NCBI GenBank assembly: GCA_945870185.1 | Contig: CAMBRK010000019.1 | Location: forward strand, 1 to 64,000 | DNA from: Aureispira sp. CCB-QB1 | GTDB taxonomy: Bacteria > Bacteroidota > Bacteroidia > Chitinophagales > Saprospiraceae | Direction: 5' to 3' | Length of the DNA stretch: 64,000 bases | Shown: piece by piece, positions 1 to 8,685 of the stretch | How the letters are laid out: each line of letters begins with the position of its first letter | How positions within the stretch are numbered: position 1 is the first letter of the stretch | The notes under the pieces: model-generated | What the model saw: the letters and a program-made list of their open reading frames with translations, nothing else | Databases searched by the model: none | Told to the model about the DNA's origin: nothing | Made by a program: the position numbers and the translations under genes

Positions 1-149
1 TGGCTATTGACCAAATTCAAGCAAAATGGACGAAGCCAATTAATGACTTCGGTATTATTCATAATCAAATTCTTATTATCTTTGATCATTTTTTAGAAAA
101 TGCCTAATTTTCCTTCTCTCGAGTTTACACATTATTTTTTACACTCTCC
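1..149 (+). mobile_element. Right end of an IS256-like insertion sequence (partial)
   Basis: The window opens inside an insertion sequence. It holds the last 34 codons of a transposase (to 107) and then about 40 bp of terminal DNA. Positions 121-148 contain two TTTACAC motifs and end in ACACTCTC; read inward from the end this gives GAGAGTGTAAA then ATGTGTAAA, which resembles the GTGTAAA-type ends of IS256-family elements. The reading frame of the next gene runs back through this end without a stop, so the element seems to have interrupted a larger gene. The left part of the element lies outside the window, so its length and target duplication cannot be seen. Confidence 0.6.
3..107 (+). CDS. 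IS256/Mutator-family transposase, C-terminal end (partial)
   Basis: An open frame enters from the left edge and stops at 107. It encodes AIDQIQAKW, then TKPINDFGII, then a hydrophobic tail ending in FDHFLENA. The pattern of a conserved Trp, a PI.(D/N).G step and a terminal hydrophobic helix is how the tail of IS256/Mutator transposases usually ends. The DDE catalytic residues would lie upstream, outside the window. Family assignment rests on this short tail and on the terminal DNA that follows, so it is moderate; another DDE family cannot be excluded. Confidence 0.5.
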   Translation, partial: AIDQIQAKWTKPINDFGIIHNQILIIFDHFLENA

Positions 150-155
150 AGGTGG

Positions 156-1145
156 ATGCCTGATAAGAGATCTAGTAGTTTTGTTTTTACAAGTTGTGGA
201 GATTATAATGTAAATGTAAGTGTATGGGACGAAGCTGGAAATACAGATTTTTGTACAGTAGCCCTTAAATTTTTGGGAGGATGCGGGCCTATGTCATTTA
301 GCATTAATGGGAAAGTATCGACTATCAATAATAAACCTATAGAAGAAGCAACGATTACATTTTACGCAAATTTAATGGAGTATCCTAAGTCAGTACAAAC
401 GAAAAAAGGAATATTTTCGACATATCTTCCGTTTGGGGTAAACTATGAAGTTTCTGCTGAATACAATGCTAAAGATTTATACAATGTAAATCAAAAAGAT
501 GTAACTAGATTAGAAAGACACTTAAATGGACAACAGCCTTTTACTCACTATTGGCAATATATAGCTGCTGATGTCAATCAAGATATAATAGTTGATAAAA
601 AAGATTTAGAATTTTTGAAAAATAAATTACTTGTCAAAGACTCAAATGTCTGGACATTAATCCATAAAGTAGACTCTTTAAATACACTCAATTGGCACAA
701 ATATAATACTATTGTAACCGTTGATGGCCAAAACTTGGATACCAAAGTAGACTTCACAGCCATCCAATTAGGTGACATCGACGGAAGTAGTGCTGGGTTG
801 GATGTGGTACAATATGATTCCAATCACAAATTGGAAGACATCGATGAAACCACTTGGAGAAGTATTTTATCATCCAATATTGAAAATCTCAAAGTCTACC
901 CCAATCCTTATTCTGATCAGTTTACCATTGAATTCTCCCATACTCAGGATGAAGTGGTCAAACTTACTTTGATGGATATATCCGGAAAAGTAGGTCAAAT
1001 AAAGGAACTCCATTGCTACCAAGGGAAAAATAGTTTTACGATAGATGATTCATTTTTACAGTCATCAGGGATCAAGATAATTAGACTCGAAAGTATAACC
1101 GGAGTGCGGCTTATAAAAGTACTAAAAACGTCTAGTCACCCTTAG
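156..1145 (+). pseudogene. T9SS-exported protein, 3' part left after IS insertion
   Basis: This is the C-terminal part of a secreted modular protein. The first residues (SCGDYNVNVSVWDEAGN...C) look like the end of a PKD/HYR-type beta-sandwich. A carboxypeptidase-regulatory-like segment follows (about 45-100), then a dockerin-like stretch with an Asp/Asn-rich AADVNQDIIVDKKD motif (about 134-149) and LGDIDGSS. The last 80 residues (YPNPYSDQFTIEF onward) are a type A T9SS C-terminal sorting domain. No signal peptide is present, and the frame continues upstream without a stop into the IS end. It is therefore most likely the disconnected 3' portion of a longer gene. The ATG at 156 is simply the first Met and may not be used. 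Confidence 0.7.
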
Positions 1146-1210
1146 ATATAGGATATTTTTAGGAACTTATTAATACCTTTGCTGTTCTGATTATTTACAG
1201 CAGTTTTATT

Positions 1211-2359
1211 ATGGATTTTAAGATTTCAGATTTATTACAAAAAGCGCTTAGATTAGAGTTTTTGAGCGCAGAAGAAGGGTTGTTTTTGTTTGAAAAAGCA
1301 GCTACTGCTGAATTGATGTATGTAGGAAATGCTATCAAACAACATCATGTACCACACAATAATGTCACTTGGATCATTGATCGCAATTCAAATACAACAA
1401 ATGTTTGTATAGCCAATTGTAAGTTTTGTAATTTTTACAGGAGACCTGGTCATGAGGAGTCATACATCACCACGATAGAAGAATATAAACAAAAAATAGA
1501 AGAGACCTTTGAGTTGGGTGGGGAACAGCTGCTTTTGCAGGGTGGTCATCATCCTGATTTAGGATTGTCTTATTATGTAGATCTTTTTAAACAATTAAAA
1601 AGGCTCTACCCTAATCTGAAACTGCATGCTTTGGGTCCACCGGAAATTGCACATATCACCAAACTGGAAGGAAGTACGCATATGGAAGTTTTACGTGCGC
1701 TCAAAGTAGCAGGTTTGGATTCATTGCCTGGAGCGGGAGCAGAGATACTAGATGACAGAGTCAGGAGACTGATATCTAAGGGTAAATGTGGTGGACAAGA
1801 ATGGTTGGATGTGATGAGAGCAGCACATCAATTGGACATTACGACTTCAGCCACAATGATGTTTGGCCATATAGAGACCAATATAGAGCGGATGGAACAT
1901 TTTGTAGCACTCAGACAAGTACAAAGTGAAAAACCTGCTCATGCCAAAGGGTTTTTAGCCTTTATTCCTTGGCCGTTTATGGACGAAGACACCATATTGA
2001 AAAAAATAAAACGTGCCAGAAACCAATGCACCGGTGATGAATATGTGAGAATGATAGCCATGAGCAGAATCATGCTTCCTAATGTGGTTAATATTCAGGC
2101 TTCGTGGCTTACTGTGGGTAAAAAGACCGCTCAACTTTGTCTTCACGCTGGAGCTAATGATTTTGGAAGTATCATGATAGAAGAAAACGTCGTATCCGCT
2201 GCAGGTGCATCATTCAGATTTACAGCCGATGGTATTCAAAAAGCCATTCTCGAAGCTGGTTTTGTGCCCCAACTCAGAAATCAGCAATATGAATACAGAG
2301 AATTGCCCAAAAATATGAAGCAACAGTTGTTGGACAAAGAACTGATGACCGTAGATTGA
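1211..2359 (+). CDS. mqnC: Cyclic dehypoxanthinyl futalosine synthase MqnC
   Basis: Radical SAM enzyme that cyclises dehypoxanthine futalosine in the futalosine route to menaquinone. The radical-SAM cluster motif is clear: CIANCKFC with Cys66, Cys70 and Cys73, preceded by the DRNSNTTNVC context typical of MqnC. GGHHPDLGL follows, and the C-terminal half has the SWLTVG and GANDFGS motifs of the MqnC/MqnE/CofH group. The 382-residue length is normal. Menaquinone would be the acceptor for the NQR complex encoded at 47-53 kb. No other mqn genes are in the window, so the pathway genes are scattered. It is convergent with the glucokinase gene downstream. Confidence 0.93.
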   Translation: MDFKISDLLQKALRLEFLSAEEGLFLFEKAATAELMYVGNAIKQHHVPHNNVTWIIDRNSNTTNVCIANCKFCNFYRRPGHEESYITTIEEYKQKIEETFELGGEQLLLQGGHHPDLGLSYYVDLFKQLKRLYPNLKLHALGPPEIAHITKLEGSTHMEVLRALKVAGLDSLPGAGAEILDDRVRRLISKGKCGGQEWLDVMRAAHQLDITTSATMMFGHIETNIERMEHFVALRQVQSEKPAHAKGFLAFIPWPFMDEDTILKKIKRARNQCTGDEYVRMIAMSRIMLPNVVNIQASWLTVGKKTAQLCLHAGANDFGSIMIEENVVSAAGASFRFTADGIQKAILEAGFVPQLRNQQYEYRELPKNMKQQLLDKELMTVD

Positions 2360-2406
2360 TCTATCTAGTATACATCAAATGGTTTGAAAAGACTTCGTGA
2401 AGAAGT

Positions 2407-3138
2407 TTAAACTGAAGCCATAGCTGCACCTACTATACCGGCATCATTGAGTAAAGATGCAGTGTCTACCTTGACGGGTACGTTTAGAAATTGACCAAAC
2501 AAATCAAAGTTTTTGCTTACACCACCTCCTATCAAGATAAGATCAGGACTAAGTAGTAGATTGAGGTGATTGAGATATACATCCAATTCTTTAGCCCATT
2601 TTTTCCAACTCAGGTGATGGAATTCTCTAGCACTGTTGGAAGCGTATTTTTCGAAGACAGACTTTTTATACTTTAAATGTCCAAGTTCTGTGTTTCCCAG
2701 TAATTGGCCATTATAAAACAATGCTGACCCGATTCCTGTACCCAAAGTAATGAAAATTACTAAACCATTGACTCCTTTACCTTTACCATAAGTCATTTCT
2801 GCTATGCCTGCGGCGTCAGCATCATTGATTACAGTCACGTCGCAGTTTAGAGCTTCACTAAATTTTGCATTGATGTCATAATTGATAAACTGTGCGTCTA
2901 TATTACTAGCGGTAAGAGATATTCCATTTTTGATCACTGCCGGGAAGCCAATACCTATCTTTTTACCTTGCCAATTAAAATTTTCTACTGTGGTTTTTAA
3001 GCATTCAATCACAGCATCAGGTGTGGCAGGTGTTGGCGTTTTTATTTTGAATTTTTCATGAGTTGATGTACCAGTTTCAATATCTACAATGTTTGATTTG
3101 ATGCCTGTGCCACCTACATCTATTCCTAATACTTCCAT
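2407..3138 (-). CDS. ppgK: Polyphosphate glucokinase (ROK family)
   Basis: Cytoplasmic ROK-fold kinase that probably phosphorylates glucose using polyphosphate. The N-terminal phosphate-1 motif GIDVGGTGIKS, the sugar-binding stretch NDADAAGIAE (catalytic Asp) and the TLGTGIGSALF and NTELGHLK motifs match PPGK better than ordinary ROK glucokinases; the zinc-binding CxCGxxGC segment is absent, as in PPGK. The 243-residue length fits. It is the last gene of a reverse-strand run with the two cyclophilin genes, 12 bp after the PKD-cyclophilin stop. Substrate choice (polyphosphate versus ATP) is inferred from family resemblance. Confidence 0.85.
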   Translation of the reverse strand: MEVLGIDVGGTGIKSNIVDIETGTSTHEKFKIKTPTPATPDAVIECLKTTVENFNWQGKKIGIGFPAVIKNGISLTASNIDAQFINYDINAKFSEALNCDVTVINDADAAGIAEMTYGKGKGVNGLVIFITLGTGIGSALFYNGQLLGNTELGHLKYKKSVFEKYASNSAREFHHLSWKKWAKELDVYLNHLNLLLSPDLILIGGGVSKNFDLFGQFLNVPVKVDTASLLNDAGIVGAAMASV

Positions 3139-3150
3139 GATAAAATTTGT

Positions 3151-4047
3151 TTATTTGATGACTTGAATGTTTAATATTTTGATATCTGATAGAGGTCTGT
3201 CACGTTTGTCGGTCTCAGTCGATGCTATTTTATCTATGACTTCCATACCTGATATGACTTGCCCAAAAACAGTATAATTCATATCTAAATCAGGGAATCC
3301 TCCATTTTGAATGTACTTTTTTCTTGCTTCATCTGTATATCTAAAGTTTTTTTCGAGTTCATTTTTCTCGAGTTGTGACTCGGTAACTGATTTGCCATGT
3401 ACTATATAAAACTGAGATCCAGAAGATCCCTTTTTGGGGTTGACTTCATCGGGAGTTCGTGCAGCTGCCAATGCTCCTTTTACGTGAAACAAGGTATCGC
3501 TTATTTCATTTTTTATATTATATGAAGGTCCACCGGTACCCAATTCTTTACCTTTAGGAGCATTTTTTGAATTTGGATCGCCAGATTGTATCATGAAGCC
3601 TTTGATCACTCTATGAAAAAGTAGGTTGTTGTAATATTGTTCTTCAATGAGTTTCAAAAAATTGTCTCTGTGAAGCGGTGTCCCGTCAAATAAGTGGACG
3701 ATCATGGTTCCTGCTGATGTTTCCAAAACAATTAAACACTTTTCTGGTGGATTTACAAATAGGTCATTATTTACAAAAGATGTTTTGCTTCCATCACTTA
3801 TTTTGAGACTTACTTTATATCTCCCAGAGTTCATATAAACGTGCTTTGGTGATTTTTCCGCCGAGGTATTTCCGTCTCCAAAATCCCACCAATATTGTGT
3901 AGCTTTTAAGGATGCATTATGAAAAGATATCGTGGTAGGTGCAGAAGACTCACTAGCCGTCGTACTGAACACTGCTTTGGGAGTACCACAAGACATCGCT
4001 AAAATCCAAAAAAATAAATACACTAATATTCTATATATCAAACTCAC
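3151..4047 (-). CDS. Lipoprotein with PKD domain fused to cyclophilin-type peptidyl-prolyl isomerase
   Basis: The protein starts with a hydrophobic leader ending in LAMSC, a lipobox with Cys20, so it should be a lipoprotein of the envelope. Residues about 28-100 form a PKD domain (WWDFGDGNTSAEKSPKHVY). Residues about 105-298 are a cyclophilin-type prolyl isomerase, with LLFHRVIKGFMIQSGDP and GSSGSQFYIVHGK covering the active-site Arg and the Phe/Gln core. A TVFGQVISGMEVIDKIA segment near the C-terminus is typical of bacterial cyclophilins. The start codon is GTG; no better start precedes the lipobox. It likely helps fold secreted or outer-membrane proteins. The PKD fusion is unusual and suggests attachment to surface or peptidoglycan-associated partners, which is inference. 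Confidence 0.88.
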   Translation of the reverse strand: MSLIYRILVYLFFWILAMSCGTPKAVFSTTASESSAPTTISFHNASLKATQYWWDFGDGNTSAEKSPKHVYMNSGRYKVSLKISDGSKTSFVNNDLFVNPPEKCLIVLETSAGTMIVHLFDGTPLHRDNFLKLIEEQYYNNLLFHRVIKGFMIQSGDPNSKNAPKGKELGTGGPSYNIKNEISDTLFHVKGALAAARTPDEVNPKKGSSGSQFYIVHGKSVTESQLEKNELEKNFRYTDEARKKYIQNGGFPDLDMNYTVFGQVISGMEVIDKIASTETDKRDRPLSDIKILNIQVIK

Positions 4048-4069
4048 AATTGGAAAATTATCCTCAAAA

Positions 4070-4705
4070 TTAATAAATCTTCATTTTAATATCTTTGACT
4101 GGCCTGTCTCGGCTATCTTTTTCAGCATTGGCAATTTTGTCTATAACATCCAGCCCTTCGATCACTTCCCCAAAAACGGTATAGTCCCCATCTAGCATCG
4201 GCGAGCCACCAATTTTTTTGTACTTTTCCCTTTGCGCTTGACTATATTTAAGACCTTTGGAAGATTCCATGACATCGAGTTCTTCATCTGTAACGGGGTG
4301 ACCCTGAACGATATAAAATTGGCATCCTGAAGATTTTTTATCAGGATTTACAGCATCACCTTGCCTCGCAGCAGCTAGCATTCCTTTGAAATGTGGTGTT
4401 CCGATTTCAGCAGATATGAGGTAGTCAAGTCCGCCACTTCCTAAATGTGCTGATGTAGGAGCATTTTTGGATTGTGGATCACCTCCTTGTATCATAAATC
4501 CACTGATTACTCGATGAAAAAGTAAGTTGTCATAAAAATTTTCATTCACCAATTTTTCGAAGTTTGCTTTATGTTGTGGGGCAGAATCCAAAAGTTTAAC
4601 TGTCAAATTTCCAAACTCGGTTTTGATAGTGTAGGTCCCTGATTCTTTGCAAGAAAAGAAAGTTAATGCTAGTGGGATAAAAAAATAAAATAACTTCATG
4701 TTCAT
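4070..4705 (-). CDS. Cyclophilin-type peptidyl-prolyl isomerase lipoprotein
   Basis: A 211-residue cyclophilin with a leader ending in LTFFSC (Cys19), so a predicted lipoprotein. The catalytic core is visible: LLFHRVISGFMIQGGDPQ, GMLAAARQGDAVNPDKKSSGCQFYIVQG and DGDYTVFGEVIEGLDVIDKIA. It is about 45-50% identical by eye to the cyclophilin half of the downstream PKD-cyclophilin, so the two are probably duplicates. It starts right after the stop of the small gene at 4708-5079, and all four genes likely form one transcript. A second start codon (Met3) would also give a functional signal. Confidence 0.9.
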   Translation of the reverse strand: MNMKLFYFFIPLALTFFSCKESGTYTIKTEFGNLTVKLLDSAPQHKANFEKLVNENFYDNLLFHRVISGFMIQGGDPQSKNAPTSAHLGSGGLDYLISAEIGTPHFKGMLAAARQGDAVNPDKKSSGCQFYIVQGHPVTDEELDVMESSKGLKYSQAQREKYKKIGGSPMLDGDYTVFGEVIEGLDVIDKIANAEKDSRDRPVKDIKMKIY

Positions 4706-4707
4706 AC

Positions 4708-5079
4708 TTAATTTAATGAAAAAGCGGTAACTTCATTATATTTTTGAAAATATTCTATGATTTTGATGATCAAAAAATGTTCCTGTTCTTGTTCTCCTTT
4801 AATGTTAAAAGACTGTAATTCTTTCCAATGCGGCCAACCATCCTGATCCCTTCCCTCAAATTCAAAAAACCCGTCAGGTTCCAATAGGGTACACACGGCC
4901 ACGTGCATTAGGTCTCTCTTTTCTTCTTTTGTAAATTTAGTTTTGGGTATCCGGCCCAATTCCTGCACACCGATCAAAAATAGGACCGTCTGAAGATCGG
5001 GCAATTGATCTTTGCGCATAGCATCTTTGACGATGTGCCTTACTTTTAACCATTCAAAATCTTTTTCCCAAACTTCCAT
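4708..5079 (-). CDS. Conserved hypothetical protein
   Basis: A 123-residue soluble protein with no signal peptide or membrane segment. It is rich in Glu, Lys, Trp and Phe, with recognisable stretches VLFLIGVQELGRIPKTKFTK and LLEPDGFFEFEGRDQDGWPHW. I do not recognise a named domain. The spacing to the cyclophilin gene (2 bp) makes it the first gene of the operon. An in-frame GTG at 5082 is possible, but ATG at 5079 is the more natural start. Confidence 0.75.
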   Translation of the reverse strand: MEVWEKDFEWLKVRHIVKDAMRKDQLPDLQTVLFLIGVQELGRIPKTKFTKEEKRDLMHVAVCTLLEPDGFFEFEGRDQDGWPHWKELQSFNIKGEQEQEHFLIIKIIEYFQKYNEVTAFSLN

Positions 5080-5161
5080 CACTTGTTTATATACGTATTA
5101 TCCTAAAAAGGATGCAAATATAGCAAGAAGATTTTTTTTGATGGCTTTTTAGACCATAGTA

Positions 5162-5663
5162 TTACCTAAAATCAGATTTATTTATTTGGAATATCATTCC
5201 GGGGTGAGCTGCACATGCCTTTTTTTCAATATATTTCATCCCACATTCTTTAAGTATCTTGATAGATGCTATATTTTTTCCATCGCTCTTCCTAAGATCA
5301 TGGGTATTTTTAATGTTTCAAAACCATACTTTAGAGATGCGTTGGCATATTCAGAAGCAAAGCCTTGATTCCAATATTTTTTAAAAAAGCGGAAACCTAG
5401 ATCATATTTACCGGAAGAATGGTCAAATTTGATACCGCACCATCCTAGAAAAGTATTGTCATCTTTTCTGATGACAGCCATTCGACCAATTTTGTATTTT
5501 GTAAATTGATCGTAATTTTGTAAAAAATCTAGTGCATTATTTGTACTTGCAAAAGGTAAATCACCAGTGTATTGGATGACTTCTGGGTCATTATTGAGAT
5601 CATAAATGCTTGGGTGTCGCCAGGACTCAATGGCCTGAGAATCAGTCTAGCGATTTCTATCAA
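5162..5663 (-). pseudogene. GNAT-family N-acetyltransferase, two frameshifts
   Basis: Three reading frames together give one RimJ-like GNAT protein. Frame one starts at or near 5663 and reads RLILRPLSPGDTQAF. It must shift near 5590-5600 to a frame reading YDLNNDPEVIQYTGDLPF and later GWCGIKFD, DLGFRFFKKYWNQGFASEY (the acetyl-CoA loop) and LKIPMILGRAMEK. A second shift in an A-run near 5280 is needed to recover IASIKILKECGMKYIEKKA before the stop at 5162. The presumed start is TTG and overlaps the CAP gene stop. Both breaks involve single-base changes, so sequencing error at homopolymers is an alternative to real decay. Confidence 0.75.
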
Positions 5664-6148
5664 GGCTTTGAAGGCATTTCTTTTCCAAAATGTTGCACCC
5701 AATATTTTTCAACTTTGGCGATACCCATTTCAGTAACTTTGGGATGCATCAACATCTTACAATGAGAGTAGCTATTGAGCCAGTCGACTAGGACTTCGTC
5801 AAACGATTGCTGACCTTCTCCTAAGTTTTCACCTGCCACCATCCAGTTGTAACCTACTTTCTCCAGTCTATCCCCTATGTTCAAGCCATCTTTGGAGAAG
5901 TGCGTGAAAAAATTGTTTTGATGCATATCTTTAGCGTGATTGAGTGCGCTTTTAAACAATTTTTCATTCCAGATGACAGTGCCTACAGGTTCCATAAATC
6001 GTCTGCCACAGTAGCAGCCTCCTTGTCGTATCTTATTGACAGATTCCAACATTGTTTTTTGTTCAAATACTGAAAAACTGTCTACATCGTTCATAATGAA
6101 AGATGTATGCAAAAAGAATGTAAACCACAATAATATAAAGGACTTCAT
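5660..6148 (-). CDS. CAP-domain (SCP/PR-1-like) secreted protein
   Basis: A secreted 162-residue CAP protein. The hydrophobic start MKSFILLWFTFFLHTSF is a signal peptide; the open frame extends nine codons further to a TTG, but ATG at 6148 gives the cleaner signal. The CAP core is present: FKSALNHAKDMHQNNFFTHFSKDGLNIGDRLEKVGYNW, AGENLGEG and the terminal segment HCKMLMHPKVTEMGIAKV, which holds the conserved His, Glu and His cavity residues. The cysteine cluster GGCYCGRR near the N-terminus is distinctive. CAP proteins have varied roles and the substrate is unknown. Its stop overlaps the start of the broken GNAT gene. Confidence 0.87.
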   Translation of the reverse strand: MKSFILLWFTFFLHTSFIMNDVDSFSVFEQKTMLESVNKIRQGGCYCGRRFMEPVGTVIWNEKLFKSALNHAKDMHQNNFFTHFSKDGLNIGDRLEKVGYNWMVAGENLGEGQQSFDEVLVDWLNSYSHCKMLMHPKVTEMGIAKVEKYWVQHFGKEMPSKP

Positions 6149-6360
6149 ACTCACTATTATAATATACAAGAGCAAATCTAACGAAAAAAGTAGAATAGTG
6201 TTTTATTTGAGTATCATTTTAACAAATTTATAAGTTGTTTTTGGGGATTGGTTAAAGGTGAAATATTATCAATGAAATTCTATTATAATTTTTTATAAAC
6301 ACCAATAGCATTGAATTTGAACAAAAGGGGAACTTAATTTTATTAAACCAATAGTTTATC

Positions 6361-7260
6361 TCACAAAAACGCAGCCCCAAATACTCCAGCCGAATCCCCT
6401 AATTTGGGTTTGAAAAATTGAGTGTCTAATCTATGGTTGAAAACATATTTTTTGGTAGCTTCTACACCATAAGTATAGAGTTCGGCGATATTTCCTACAC
6501 CTCCACCGATGACAATAGCATCAGGGTCTATGATATTGATAATCACTGAAATAGCGCGTCCAAATTGGTCGAAAAGTCGTTCCATAGTTTGAGTGGCTAA
6601 AGGGTCACTATTATCCCGATATCTTTGTGTGATTTCCTTTAGCTTTAGCTTTTGTCCACTGATACCCAGGTAGAATCTCTCTAAAGCCGGGCCAGAAATG
6701 ATGGTTTCAACACAGCCAGTTTTGCCACAGTAGCATGGACCGCCTGAGTCATCCAAATGGTTATGGCCCCATTCTCCACCTATACCTTGCCTGCCACCCA
6801 AAACTTTACCATCTACTACAAGACCGCCACCCACACCTGTACCCATGATGACTCCAAAGACTACTTTGGCTTCGGGCATAAGCTCAGTGATGACGCCCAT
6901 TTTTGCTTCTGCTATGGCGAAACAATTAGCATCATTACTCAAGTTAAATGTTATACCTGACAAAGCTTCAAGGTCTGCTTTAAGATTTTTTCCGTTTAGT
7001 GATGTGCTATTGCAATTTTTCATCACGTTGAGCAAAGGGTCCATAGTTCCAGGGGTACCCATACCTATTTTATGACATTTCAGACCACTTTCTTTTTGTA
7101 AGAGATCGGTCAAATGCAAGATTTGATTCAATACATGTTCGTAACCTTGTTCTCCTTCTGTAGGAACTCTTAATCTTGCCAAAACTGAGTGATTACTTTT
7201 ATCTAGGATGATTCCTTCAATTTTGGTTCCACCTAGATCAATACCCCATAATGCGCTCAT
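6361..7260 (-). CDS. ROK-family sugar kinase (glucokinase-like)
   Basis: A 299-residue ROK kinase. N-terminal WGIDLGGTKIEGIILD binds ATP phosphate, NLSNDANCFAIAEAKMG carries the catalytic Asp, GVIMGTGVGGGLV is the second phosphate loop, and GGEWGHNHLDDSGGPCYCGKTGCVET is the ROK zinc site (His plus CxCGxxGC). A C-terminal VIGGGVGN closes the ATP site. It phosphorylates glucose or an amino sugar; sequence alone does not settle which. It is monocistronic, with about 185 bp before the CAP gene and a divergent start region shared with the gene at 7402. Confidence 0.88.
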   Translation of the reverse strand: MSALWGIDLGGTKIEGIILDKSNHSVLARLRVPTEGEQGYEHVLNQILHLTDLLQKESGLKCHKIGMGTPGTMDPLLNVMKNCNSTSLNGKNLKADLEALSGITFNLSNDANCFAIAEAKMGVITELMPEAKVVFGVIMGTGVGGGLVVDGKVLGGRQGIGGEWGHNHLDDSGGPCYCGKTGCVETIISGPALERFYLGISGQKLKLKEITQRYRDNSDPLATQTMERLFDQFGRAISVIINIIDPDAIVIGGGVGNIAELYTYGVEATKKYVFNHRLDTQFFKPKLGDSAGVFGAAFL

Positions 7261-7401
7261 ACTTTTGATTTTTGTGTAAAAGTCATAATTTTTTATAATT
7301 AGATGTTAATATTCAAGAAAAAATATTTGTTGTAATGAAATTTTATCAAAAATTTGATTTCAGAATAGAGATTGTCCTTACCTTGTGCAAAAATAAAATC
7401 A

Positions 7402-7887
7402 ATGACAAAAAATATTAAGGAAATTGTCCCTGGCGTAGGTCTGGGTGGATTGAAATTTGGGATGACCCGTGATGAGGTAAAAGTAGTGGTAGGAAAACCA
7501 GATGATATAGAAAACCTACCTGGATTTGAAGAAGAAGTCAATGACGAACTTGAATCTTGGCATTATGATGAATATGAGTTTTCTCTTGTTTTTGATGCAG
7601 ATTATGATTGGAGATTGGTATCTATAGCAGTAAGTGATCCTTTTTTTACTTTCTATGGTAAGAATATCATTGGAATGGAAAAACAAGCAGTTCTAGATCT
7701 TTTTGCTGAAAAAGGTATTGAATTATCCAACGTTGAAGATGTATCTGATGATGAAAATCCCGATATGGAATTGATAGAGTCAGACGAAACTGGACTTATG
7801 GTTTGGTTTGAGGGTGGAGAAGCGATTGAAATGCAAATTTTGCCAGATGTGGAGGAAGATGGCGAAACATTGATGTGGCCCGAATAA
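7402..7887 (+). CDS. Conserved hypothetical protein with an SmpA/OmlA-like motif
   Basis: An acidic 161-residue cytoplasmic protein. The N-terminal GVGLGGLKFGMTRDEVKVVVGKPDDIE resembles the MTxxEVxxxxGxPD signature of small beta-alpha proteins such as the SmpA/BamE fold, repeated loosely at MEKQAVLDLFAEKGIE. It lacks a signal peptide, so it is not BamE itself. Immunity-like or SMI1/KNR4-type roles are possible but unsupported. The frame extends ten codons upstream to another ATG at 7372; MTKNIKEIVPG at 7402 is preferred because family members usually begin just before this motif. A hairpin follows the stop. Confidence 0.75.
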   Translation: MTKNIKEIVPGVGLGGLKFGMTRDEVKVVVGKPDDIENLPGFEEEVNDELESWHYDEYEFSLVFDADYDWRLVSIAVSDPFFTFYGKNIIGMEKQAVLDLFAEKGIELSNVEDVSDDENPDMELIESDETGLMVWFEGGEAIEMQILPDVEEDGETLMWPE

Positions 7888-7895
7888 TAAATAAA

Positions 7896-7932
7896 AATCA
7901 GCTAAATAGGTTAAAATCCTGTTTAGCTGATT
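7896..7932. terminator. Bidirectional hairpin terminator
   Basis: Inverted repeat: AATCAGCTAAA on the left pairs perfectly with TTTAGCTGATT on the right, extended by TAGG/CCTG near the loop. A-rich DNA lies on the left and T-rich DNA on the right. It lies between the convergent gene at 7402-7887 and exbD, so it can serve both strands. Confidence 0.8.
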
Positions 7933-7952
7933 CATTTTAAGTAGTATAACAA

Positions 7953-8498
7953 CTATAATTCTTCACCAAAAGACGTAGGTTCTGACTCTGAGATTAACAT
8001 TGGGATTTTCTCCTTGATTTCTTTTTGTCTCTCTATTGAGATTTCATTTAAGTTTTTACCATACATTTTCTTTGCTGCTTCTTCCCATAATTCATTGTAT
8101 GTTGCCCTGAGTTCATTGTATACATAAATATAGGTATCGTATTTGGTGCCACGATCATTTTTAAGAGATACGATAGCTTCGGTTGGAGATATGGCCATTT
8201 CTGGCTTTTGGTTTGGATTAGTGATAAACTCCTTGACTCGAACTTTGATATTTTTGATCTCGAAGTTTTCATTTCTAAGTGTTACTATATTTTGGCTATT
8301 GATCATGATACTCAAGATATTTCTTTTGTTGACGTCTGAAATTTCTGGAGGTACGTCAATATATGCAGGTAACTTGATGAGGATGCCTTTGTCTTCACTG
8401 ATGGTCGTGGTGACCAAAAAGAAAATGAGTAATAAAAAAGCAATATCTGAGATAGAGCCCGCATTGATTTCTGGGGCTATTCTGTTTTTTGTTGCCAT
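7953..8498 (-). CDS. ExbD/TolR-family biopolymer transport protein
   Basis: A 181-residue inner-membrane protein. The single transmembrane segment (about residues 18-38, DIAFLLLIFFLVTTTI) follows the RIAPEINAGSISD motif and contains the conserved membrane Asp of ExbD/TolR proteins. The rest is periplasmic, with a C-terminal domain rich in charged residues. ExbD works with ExbB to feed proton-motive force to TonB, but no exbB is adjacent, so this copy is an orphan in the window. The frame extends upstream to a TTG, but ATG at 8498 fits the family start. Confidence 0.88.
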   Translation of the reverse strand: MATKNRIAPEINAGSISDIAFLLLIFFLVTTTISEDKGILIKLPAYIDVPPEISDVNKRNILSIMINSQNIVTLRNENFEIKNIKVRVKEFITNPNQKPEMAISPTEAIVSLKNDRGTKYDTYIYVYNELRATYNELWEEAAKKMYGKNLNEISIERQKEIKEKIPMLISESEPTSFGEEL

Positions 8499-8653
8499 GA
8501 TGATTTTTTTTGAGTGAATAAAATCTATGCGCAACACCTGAACATTGATGAAAGAAGCTTCTGTATCTTACAGTGTGTTATAACTTAAAGATGTATCAAC
8601 CGTTTGTTTTGGTGTGAATTAAGTTCGAAATGGGGAACATTTTTTAAAAAATA

Positions 8654-8661
8654 TACGTTTG
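8654..8661 (+). promoter_or_regulatory. Putative -7 element TACGTTTG
   Basis: TACGTTTG fits the Bacteroidota TAnnTTTG -7 consensus and lies 24 bp before the ATG of the aspartic protease gene. No matching TTTG is seen 19-21 bp upstream, so support is partial. Confidence 0.4.
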
Positions 8662-8685
8662 AAGTAGATATCAAATCTAATTAAT

